DNA from: Bog-756 sp963769905
Lineage (GTDB): Bacteria > Actinomycetota > Acidimicrobiia > Acidimicrobiales > RAAP-2
Direction: 5' to 3'
Length of the DNA: 64,000 nucleotides
Assembly (NCBI GenBank): GCA_963769905.1
Contig: CAVYNG010000001.1
Location: forward strand, 1-64,000
Under the pieces are notes generated by a model. That model ran no database searches. It was not told the origin of the DNA and saw only the letters and a program-made list of their open reading frames with translations. Within the stretch, counting starts at the first letter, position 1; every line of letters starts with the position of its first letter. Below are positions 57,757-64,000 of this stretch, in pieces. The position numbers and the translations under genes were made by a program.

Positions 57757-59457
57757 TCAGATGGCCGCTCGCTCCTCGAAGCGCCCGAAGACGCCGGCGA
57801 GCGCGTCCACCATCTCCCCGATCGTCGCGTACGCGCGCACCGCGTCGAGGATCGCGGGCATCAGGTTGCGCTCCGCGACCTCGGCGTCGTCTGCGAGCCG
57901 GGCGAGCGAGGTCGTGACCGCCGCGTCGTCGCGGTGGCGCTTCACGTCCGCGAGGCGCTTGCACTGCACGTCCTCGACCTCGGGGCCGATCACCAGGGTG
58001 GGTAGCTCGGAGTCCTCGTTGCCCGCGGTATAGCCGTTGACGCCGACGACGACGGTCCTCCCGGTCCCGACCTTGCGCTGGAAGCGGTACGCGGCATCGG
58101 CGATCTCCCCCTGGAACCAGGCCGACTCGATCCCCGCGACGACCCCTTCGAGCATCGAGCCCCCGCCGAGCTCGTCGAGGTGGGCGAAGACCGCCTCGGC
58201 TTGCGCGGCCATCTCGTCGGTCAGCGCCTCGACGAACCACGAACCACCGAGCGGGTCTGCGACCGAGGCCACACCGGTTTCCGACGCGATCACCTGCTGG
58301 GTGCGCAACGCGATGCGCGCCGCCTTGTCGGTCGGCAGCGCGAGCACCTCGTCCATCGAGTTGGTGTGGAGGCTCTGGGTGCCGCCGAGCACCCCGGCGA
58401 GCGCTTCGAGCGCGGTGCGGACGATGTTGAGCTCGGGCTGCTGCGCGGTCAGCGAGACACCCGCGGTCTGGGTGTGGAACCGACAGCTGAGAGAGCGTGG
58501 ATCGGCGGCGCCGTAGCGCTCCTTCATCCAACGCGCCCAGAGCCGGCGCGCCGCGCGGTACTTGGCGATCTCCTCGAAGAAGTCGATGTGGGCGTTGAAG
58601 AAGAAGGAGAGGCGCGGTGCGAACTCGTCCACTTGCAGGCCGGCCGCACGGGCCGCCTCCACGTAGGCGAAGCCGTTGGCGAGGGTGAAGGCGAGCTCGT
58701 GCGCCGCGGTCGAACCCGCCTCGCGGATGTGGTAGCCGGAGACCGACACCGGGTGAAAGCGCGGCATCTCCGCCGCGCAGAACCGGATCACGTCGGTGAC
58801 CATCCGCAACGAGGGGCGTGGCGGGAAGATGTACTCCTTCTGGGCCTGGTACTCCTTCAGGATGTCGTTCTGGAGGGTGCCGCCGAGCCGGGTCCGCTCC
58901 GCACCGGCCCGCTCGGCGGCGACCAGGTACATCGCGAAGCACATCGCGGCGGGCGAGTTGATGGTCATCGAAGTGGTGGTCGCCGCGAGGTCGATGCCGG
59001 CGAAGAGGTCCTCGGTGTCGGCGAGGGTGTCCACCGCGACGCCGCAGCGCCCGACCTCGCCCTCCGACAGCGGGTCGTCCGAGTCGCGACCCATCAGAGT
59101 GGGCAGGTCGTAGGCGACCGAGAGACCGTCGCCACCGGCGCGGAGGAGGTCGCGGAAGCGGACGTTGGTGTCCTCCGCGGTGCCGTAGCCGGCGAACATC
59201 CGCATCGTCCAGAGCTTCGACCGGTACATCGAGGCGTAGGGCCCACGGGTGTAGGGATACACCCCCGGCCATTCCACGGCGGCACCGGTTCCGCCGCCGC
59301 CGGCCGTGGCCTCCCGATCGTCGACGGGCCCGTAGACCGGCTCGAGCGGGATCCCCGACATCGTTTCGAAGTCGGCATCCCGCAGGGTCGCCGCACGATA
59401 GGCGGCCTGCCACTCGTCGAATCCGGTGCCTGGACGAGGCTCGTCGTCGCTGCTCAC
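57757..59457 (-). CDS. Methylmalonyl-CoA mutase, large subunit-like
   Basis: Encodes 566 residues: the TIM-barrel substrate domain only. YPYTRGPYASMYRSKLWTMR carries the Tyr diagnostic for methylmalonyl- rather than isobutyryl-CoA mutase. Other landmarks are LGGTLQNDILKEYQAQKEYI, FHPVSVSGYHIREAGSTAAH and QQPELNIVRTALEALAGVLG. The C-terminal cobalamin-binding Rossmann domain (DxHxxG) of full-length MCM is missing, so a separate small subunit must bind B12; none is seen in this window. It converts (R)-methylmalonyl-CoA to succinyl-CoA during propionate or branched-chain catabolism. Confidence 0.9.
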   Translation of the reverse strand: MSSDDEPRPGTGFDEWQAAYRAATLRDADFETMSGIPLEPVYGPVDDREATAGGGGTGAAVEWPGVYPYTRGPYASMYRSKLWTMRMFAGYGTAEDTNVRFRDLLRAGGDGLSVAYDLPTLMGRDSDDPLSEGEVGRCGVAVDTLADTEDLFAGIDLAATTTSMTINSPAAMCFAMYLVAAERAGAERTRLGGTLQNDILKEYQAQKEYIFPPRPSLRMVTDVIRFCAAEMPRFHPVSVSGYHIREAGSTAAHELAFTLANGFAYVEAARAAGLQVDEFAPRLSFFFNAHIDFFEEIAKYRAARRLWARWMKERYGAADPRSLSCRFHTQTAGVSLTAQQPELNIVRTALEALAGVLGGTQSLHTNSMDEVLALPTDKAARIALRTQQVIASETGVASVADPLGGSWFVEALTDEMAAQAEAVFAHLDELGGGSMLEGVVAGIESAWFQGEIADAAYRFQRKVGTGRTVVVGVNGYTAGNEDSELPTLVIGPEVEDVQCKRLADVKRHRDDAAVTTSLARLADDAEVAERNLMPAILDAVRAYATIGEMVDALAGVFGRFEERAAI

Positions 59458-59523
59458 CGCTCCAGCATAGAAAGGTTCCGCGCCGCGAGTCGCGCCGGCG
59501 GTCAGCCACTATCGTCGCGGGCC

Positions 59524-60519
59524 GTGGCTCCCAACACGCAGGCACCCGACCGCAACCTGGCCATGGAGCTGGTACGTGTGACCGAAGCCGCCGCGCTCGC
59601 CGCGTCGCGCTGGATGGGTCGCGGTGACAAAGAGGGCGCGGACGATGCGGCGGTGAATGCGATGCGCATCGTCCTCTCGTCGATCTCGATGGACGGGGTC
59701 GTGGTCATCGGCGAGGGAGAGAAGGACGGTGCGCCGATGCTCTACAACGGCGAGCGCATCGGGGACGGCACCCCCCCGAAAGCCGACATCGCCGTCGACC
59801 CCATCGACGGGACCACCTCCACCGCGCTCGGACGCGGCGGCGCGCTCGCGGTGATCGCAGTCTCCGAGCAGGGGACGATGTTCGACCCGGGACCCTGCGT
59901 CTACATGGAGAAGCTGGCAGTCGGGCCCCAAGCGGTCGGCTCGATCGACGTCGCAGCCCCGATCGAGGACAACCTGGCCGCGGTGGCGAAGGCCAAGGGC
60001 ACCTCGGTCCGCGACCTCACCGTGGTCATCCTCGACCGCCCCCGACACGCCGAGCTCATTGCCGCGGTGCGTGCGACCGGCGCGCGGATCCGGCTGATCA
60101 CCGACGGCGACGTCGCCGGGGCGATCGCGACCTCCTGGCCCGACACGGGTGTCGATCTGCTGGTCGGCATCGGGGGCACACCGGAGGGTGTCATCGCCGG
60201 TGCCGCGCTCAAGTCGATGGGGGGCGAGATCCAGGGGAAGCTCTGGCCCCGCGACGACGCCGAACGGGCGGCCGCCATCGAAGCCGGCTACGACGTCGAG
60301 GCGGTCCTCACCACCGACGATCTGGTCCGGGGGGACAACTGCTTCTTCGCCGCCACCGGGATCACCGACGGCGAGCTCCTCCACGGGGTCCGCTACGACA
60401 CCCTCGGCGCCATGACCCAGTCGCTCGTGATGCGCTCCAAGTCGGGCACGGTGCGCCTGATCGACGCCCGCCACCCCCTCCACAAGCTGGCCGAGTACAG
60501 CTCGATCGAATTCGGCTGA
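59524..60519 (+). CDS. glpX: Fructose-1,6-bisphosphatase class II
   Basis: Encodes 331 residues from the GTG at 59524. GlpX fold with SMDGVVVIGEGEKDGAPMLY, the metal/phosphate site KADIAVDPIDGTTSTALG, LITDGDVAGAIATSWPDTGV and VGIGGTPEGVIAGAALKSMG. It hydrolyses fructose-1,6-bisphosphate in gluconeogenesis and is the main FBPase of actinobacteria. TATCGT at 59510-59515 could be a -10 element nine bases before the GTG, suggesting a near-leaderless transcript. It diverges from the mutase gene and converges on atpC. Confidence 0.95.
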   Translation: MAPNTQAPDRNLAMELVRVTEAAALAASRWMGRGDKEGADDAAVNAMRIVLSSISMDGVVVIGEGEKDGAPMLYNGERIGDGTPPKADIAVDPIDGTTSTALGRGGALAVIAVSEQGTMFDPGPCVYMEKLAVGPQAVGSIDVAAPIEDNLAAVAKAKGTSVRDLTVVILDRPRHAELIAAVRATGARIRLITDGDVAGAIATSWPDTGVDLLVGIGGTPEGVIAGAALKSMGGEIQGKLWPRDDAERAAAIEAGYDVEAVLTTDDLVRGDNCFFAATGITDGELLHGVRYDTLGAMTQSLVMRSKSGTVRLIDARHPLHKLAEYSSIEFG

Positions 60520-60526
60520 GCCGGGC

Positions 60527-61027
60527 TTAGGTCCCTGCGGTCGAGGGCTCCTCGACCGCGTCGAGCCGGGTCCGTGCCCGCAGGCGCTCCCCCTCCGCGT
60601 CGAGGACCTCGGGATCCACCTCGTCGCCTTCCGCGGTCCGGCCGGCCGAGCCGAGCTCGGCGAGGCGTGCCTCGGCGGCCTCGAGCGCCGCCCGCGCCCG
60701 CTCGACGTCGATCTCCGAGACCAGCTCCGCGACGCCGAGCAGCATGGTGACCCGAGTCCCCCGCAGCGGGTCCTCGTCGGCGCCGGCCAGCTCGACGCCG
60801 TGCTCCACCTGGACGAAGCCACCGTGGGACACCACCCGGTCGACCTCGCCGCTTTCGAGGGTGAGCCGGACGACTCCCGGCTCGACCGTCCCGATGAGCG
60901 GGGTGTGGCCCGCGAGGAAGGTGAGGTCGCCCTCCCCGGTTCGCAGCACGACCTCGGTGGCGCGCCCGGTCACCAGCACCCGCTCGGGCGTGACGAGCTC
61001 GAGGACGAAGAGGTGTTCGTCAGCCAC
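60527..61027 (-). CDS. atpC: F0F1 ATP synthase epsilon subunit
   Basis: Encodes 166 residues. N-terminal beta sandwich with LFVLELVTPERVLVTGRATE, GEGDLTFLAGHTPLIGTVEP and VVSHGGFVQVEHGVELAGAD, then the two-helix C-terminal part VSEIDVERARAALEAAEARL. Longer C-terminal tail (about 35 residues, EVDPEVLDAEGERLRARTRL) than the average epsilon. It regulates rotation and coupling at the central stalk. Last gene of the operon; 18 bp after atpD. Confidence 0.92.
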   Translation of the reverse strand: MADEHLFVLELVTPERVLVTGRATEVVLRTGEGDLTFLAGHTPLIGTVEPGVVRLTLESGEVDRVVSHGGFVQVEHGVELAGADEDPLRGTRVTMLLGVAELVSEIDVERARAALEAAEARLAELGSAGRTAEGDEVDPEVLDAEGERLRARTRLDAVEEPSTAGT

Positions 61028-61045
61028 CGTCTCGACGGCCCCTCG

Positions 61046-62488
61046 TCACTCGCTCGCGAGGGAGTGCGCCTTGGCGAGCGCCGACTCCGCACCACCCACG
61101 TTCAAGAAGGCCTGCTCGGGGAGCTGGTCGAGGTCGCCGTTGACCAGCGCCTCGAACGACTCGACCGTTTCGGCCACCGGGACGGTGACCCCCTTCAGCC
61201 CGGTGAAGACCTCGCCGACGTTGAACGGTTGGGAGAGGAACCGCTGGATCTTGCGGGCGCGGTCGACGGTCACCCGGTCCTCCTCGGAGAGCTCGTCGAG
61301 CCCGAGGATCGCGATGATGTCCTGAAGCTCCTTGTAGCGCTGGAGCACGCTCTGGACCCGGCGCGCGACGTTGTAGTGCCGCTCGCCGACGATCTCGGGC
61401 GCCAGGATGTTGGAGGTCGACGAGAGCGGATCGACTGCCGGATAGATGCCGAGCGACGCGATGTCGCGGGAGAGCTCGGTCGTCGCATCGAGGTGGGTGA
61501 AGGTGGTGAAGGGCGCGGGGTCGGTGTAGTCGTCGGCGGGCACGTACACGGCCTGCAGCGAGGTGATCGACCGGCCGCGGGTGGAGGTGATCCGTTCCTG
61601 GAGCTGGCCCATCTCGTCGGCGAGCGTCGGCTGGTAGCCGACCGCGGAGGGCATGCGTCCGAGCAGCGTCGACACCTCGGAACCGGCCTGGACGAAGCGG
61701 AAGATGTTGTCGATGAACAACAGCACGTCCTGGTTCTTCACGTCGCGGAAGTACTCGGCCATGGTGAGCGCAGCGAGTGCGACCCGGAGGCGCACGCCGG
61801 GCGGCTCGTCCATCTGCCCGTAGACGAGGGCTGCCTTCTCGATGACCCCGGACTCCTGCATCTCGAGCCAGAGGTCGGTCCCCTCGCGGGTCCGCTCCCC
61901 GACGCCGGCGAAGACCGATACGCCGCCGTGGTTGGTCGCGACCCGGTTGATCATCTCTTGGATGAGGACGGTCTTCCCAACTCCCGCGCCGCCGAACAGG
62001 CCGATCTTGCCACCCTCGACATAGGGCTCGAGCAGGTCGATCACCTTGATACCGGTCTCGAACATGATGGCTCGCGGCTCGAGCGCGTCGAATTCGGGCG
62101 AGGGTCGGTGGATCTCCCAGTAGGCCTCCGGCTCGCCGATGGTGTCGGTGTCGAGGGGCTTCCCGAGGACATTGAAGACGTGGCCGAGCACGGACTCCCC
62201 GACCGGCACGCGTAGCCCGTGGCCGGGATTGCGGACCTCCGCGCCGCGGGTGAGCCCGTCGGTCGGCTTGAGGCAGACGCAGCGCACCCTGCCGTCGCCG
62301 ATCTGCTGGGCGACCTCGGCGACGATGGTCTCGGTCTTGTCGTCGACCGTCGCGTCGACCTCGACCACCCCGTTGATCTCCGGAAGGGAGTGCGGGGGGA
62401 ACTCGACGTCGATGACCGGCCCGGCGATGGCCACGACGCGGCCAGGGGCGCGGGTCTCGATGGTGGGTTTCTCAGCGGCGACGGTCAA
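61046..62488 (-). CDS. atpD: F0F1 ATP synthase beta subunit
   Basis: Encodes 480 residues. Walker A GGAGVGKTVLIQEMINR (about 158), catalytic ERTREG motif, Walker B VLLFIDNIFRF and the signature PAVDPLSSTS; DELSEED at the C-terminal domain. Catalytic subunit of the F1 hexamer. The start lies 78 bp after atpG, with GAGGGAGCACTGCTTTG before the ATG. No unusual residues noted. Confidence 0.97.
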   Translation of the reverse strand: MTVAAEKPTIETRAPGRVVAIAGPVIDVEFPPHSLPEINGVVEVDATVDDKTETIVAEVAQQIGDGRVRCVCLKPTDGLTRGAEVRNPGHGLRVPVGESVLGHVFNVLGKPLDTDTIGEPEAYWEIHRPSPEFDALEPRAIMFETGIKVIDLLEPYVEGGKIGLFGGAGVGKTVLIQEMINRVATNHGGVSVFAGVGERTREGTDLWLEMQESGVIEKAALVYGQMDEPPGVRLRVALAALTMAEYFRDVKNQDVLLFIDNIFRFVQAGSEVSTLLGRMPSAVGYQPTLADEMGQLQERITSTRGRSITSLQAVYVPADDYTDPAPFTTFTHLDATTELSRDIASLGIYPAVDPLSSTSNILAPEIVGERHYNVARRVQSVLQRYKELQDIIAILGLDELSEEDRVTVDRARKIQRFLSQPFNVGEVFTGLKGVTVPVAETVESFEALVNGDLDQLPEQAFLNVGGAESALAKAHSLASE

Positions 62489-62566
62489 AGCAGTGCTCCC
62501 TCGAGACGGTGACGGTGACGAATGGACGGGCGGTGGTGGTGCCGGTGTGGCAGGGGCCGGCCGCGC

Positions 62567-63547
62567 TCACGCGACGACCTCGATGACGGCGCCGCCCTCG
62601 TCCTGCTCGGCGCCGGCCCGCAACGCCTCGGCCCCGCCGACGATCTCCATGATCTCGGTGGTGATGGCGTCCTGGCGGGCGCGGTTCATGATGCGGGTGT
62701 ACTTGGTGATGAGCTCGCCGGCGTTGTCGGTGGCGGCGGCCATCGCCCGCTGCCGGGCGGTGACCTCCGCCGCGGCAGCCTCGAGCAGCGCGCCGAAGAC
62801 CCCGGTCTCGGCGGCACGGGGCCCTAAGGTCTCAAGGAGGAGCGCGGCGTCGGGCTCGAACTCGATGTAGCCGAGGGGACCGCCCTCGCCAGTCCCACCT
62901 GCACCGGAGGCGGCGGTCGGCGGGGCGGGCTCCACCTCGGCGGCCAGGTCTGCGCGTGGGTCTGGCAGCGGAAGGAGCTGGCGCTCCTCGACCCGCTGGG
63001 TGCCGGCCGAGAGGAACCGCGTCGAGATGACCAACACCTGCTCGACCTCGCCGGCCACGAAGGGGGCGATCACCGAAGAGGCCACCCGCCGGGCGTCTGC
63101 GAAGGTGGGCCGCTCGCTGATGCCCGCAAAGGAGCGCTCGACCGGCTGGCGCCGGAAGCGGAAGTAGCTCTGGGCCTTCTTCCCGGCGGTGAACAGACGC
63201 ACCTCGACCCCTTCGGCGCGGTGGGCGGCGACGAAGCGCTCGGTCGCCCGCAGGACGCTCGAGTTGTAGGCCCCGCACAGCCCGCGGTCGGCGACGACCG
63301 CCAGCACCGCGATGGCGTGCACCTCCTCGGGAGCGCCGAGCAACCGGCCGGCGGCCATCGGGTCGCCGAGTGCGGTCTCGAGGACGATGCGGGCCATGCC
63401 CTCCTGGTAGGGACGGGCCGCGGCGATCCGTCCCTGGGCGCGGACGATCTGGGAGGCGGCGATGAGCTCCATCGCCTTGGTGATCTTCTGGGTCGACCTG
63501 ATGCTGCGGATCCTCCGCCGGAGGATCCGCTCCTGACCGCCTGCCAT
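62567..63547 (-). CDS. atpG: F0F1 ATP synthase gamma subunit
   Basis: Encodes 326 residues from the ATG at 63547, one base after the atpA stop. N-terminal coiled coil (RILRRRIRSIRSTQKITKAM, ELIAASQIVRAQGRI), the central VVADRGLCGAYNSSVLRATE fold and the C-terminal helix with ATDNAGELITKYTRIMNRAR. It contains a long Glu/Pro/Gly insert (about 215-245, VEPAPPTAASGAGG) of the type seen in actinobacteria. It forms the rotating shaft. Confidence 0.95.
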   Translation of the reverse strand: MAGGQERILRRRIRSIRSTQKITKAMELIAASQIVRAQGRIAAARPYQEGMARIVLETALGDPMAAGRLLGAPEEVHAIAVLAVVADRGLCGAYNSSVLRATERFVAAHRAEGVEVRLFTAGKKAQSYFRFRRQPVERSFAGISERPTFADARRVASSVIAPFVAGEVEQVLVISTRFLSAGTQRVEERQLLPLPDPRADLAAEVEPAPPTAASGAGGTGEGGPLGYIEFEPDAALLLETLGPRAAETGVFGALLEAAAAEVTARQRAMAAATDNAGELITKYTRIMNRARQDAITTEIMEIVGGAEALRAGAEQDEGGAVIEVVA

Positions 63548-63548
63548 C

Positions 63549-64000
63549 TCAGTCGCTCCCTCCCGCGTCGAAGCTCTCGGTGTAGGACCGCACCGCCTTC
63601 TCCAGCGCGTCGCCGTCGGGAAGAGTGCCCGTCGTGCGAATGTGGTCGAGGAGGTCGGCGTGGTTGGCTCGGAAGTACGCGCGGATCCCGGTCTCGTAGT
63701 GCTGCACGTCGTCGACCGGCACTCCGTCGACATAGCCGTTGGTCCCGGCGAAGATGACCAGCACCTGCTCCTCGACCGGGACCGGCGCGTTGAGCCCCTG
63801 TTTGAGCAGTTCGGTAAGGCGGTAGCCGCGGTCGAGCTGGGCCTGGGAGACCTTGTCGAGCTCGGATCCGAATGTGGCGAAGGCCTCGAGCTCGCGGAAC
63901 TGCGCAAGGTCGAGCTTGAGGGTACCGGAGACCGCCTTCATGGCCTTGATCTGTGCCGCGCCGCCGACACGGCTCACCGAGACGCCGACGTTGATCGCCG
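63549..64000 (-). CDS. atpA: F0F1 ATP synthase alpha subunit, 3' part
   Basis: The C-terminal 150 residues of the alpha subunit; the gene continues beyond the window. The visible part includes SVSRVGGAAQIKAMKAVSGT, LKLDLAQFRELEAFATFGSE, LDRGYRLTELLKQGL and HYETGIRAYFRANHADLL. Its start and P-loop lie outside. The next genes (atpG, atpD, atpC) follow at near-zero spacing, so the standard operon order holds. Confidence 0.95.
   Translation of the reverse strand, partial: AINVGVSVSRVGGAAQIKAMKAVSGTLKLDLAQFRELEAFATFGSELDKVSQAQLDRGYRLTELLKQGLNAPVPVEEQVLVIFAGTNGYVDGVPVDDVQHYETGIRAYFRANHADLLDHIRTTGTLPDGDALEKAVRSYTESFDAGGSD

Overview
The window reads as chromosomal DNA of a high-GC actinobacterium, most likely class Acidimicrobiia. 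The evidence is the uniformly GC-rich third codon positions, GTG starts and tight ATGA/GTGA overlaps, a coenzyme F420-type (FrhB-like) oxidoreductase, a mycobacterial-style MurA with Asp in place of the catalytic Cys, an igr-like acyl-CoA side-chain degradation cluster, and secreted proteins built of GYWLVASDGG-type repeats. The taxonomic placement is an inference from gene content only.

Layout. Positions 1 to about 14.5 kb are an accessory region. It holds small hypothetical genes, two decayed copies of one IS110-family element (410-1850 and 12333-13452), a compact element made of two overlapping tyrosine recombinases between perfect 16-bp inverted repeats (3040-5490), broken secreted-protein genes, and at least seven copies of an undescribed extragenic repeat (core around TTATC). 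The mobile elements sit in or against copies of that repeat. The region ends at a tRNA-Arg(CCU) gene (15857-15929, minus). Beyond the tRNA 3' end lie an IS481-family element (14526-15853) and four tandem copies of the last 14 bp of the tRNA gene (14469-14524), so the tRNA probably marks the edge of an island.

From 16 kb rightwards the content is core-like. It includes an Old Yellow Enzyme, CysQ, a frameshifted D-aminoacylase-type amidohydrolase, membrane proteins, an aquaporin and two transporters (16-26 kb). Next is an acyl-CoA catabolic cluster (26.3-33.7 kb: two acyl-CoA dehydrogenases, two hot-dog hydratase subunits, a CaiB/BaiF CoA-transferase, a thiolase-fold/OB protein and a thiolase) in two divergent arms around a palindromic operator. 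A GH3 glycosidase, methyltransferase, ABC ATPase, GT-C-like membrane protein and small proteins follow (34-43 kb), then YchF and stress-type enzymes (43-46 kb).

At 45.8-50.5 kb is a sulfate-assimilation locus: cysH, a siroheme sulfite/nitrite reductase and an FrhB-like F420 oxidoreductase are translationally coupled on the minus strand, with a siroheme-synthesis dehydrogenase diverging on the plus strand. A cytochrome P450, GalT, trehalose synthase, MeaB, MurA, a methylmalonyl-CoA mutase large subunit and class II fructose-1,6-bisphosphatase follow. The window ends inside the ATP synthase operon, read on the minus strand in the order atpA-atpG-atpD-atpC.

Several otherwise intact genes carry single-base frameshifts (near 10600, 20075, 34820, 39232, 41907, 42163 and 50303). 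They are marked as pseudogenes here, but may be assembly errors. The items most worth a second look are the two-recombinase element with its reconstructable empty site, the repeat family that serves as its landing pad, the tandem tRNA tails, the split F420-sulfite reductase gene pair, and an APS reductase lacking one expected iron-sulfur ligand.
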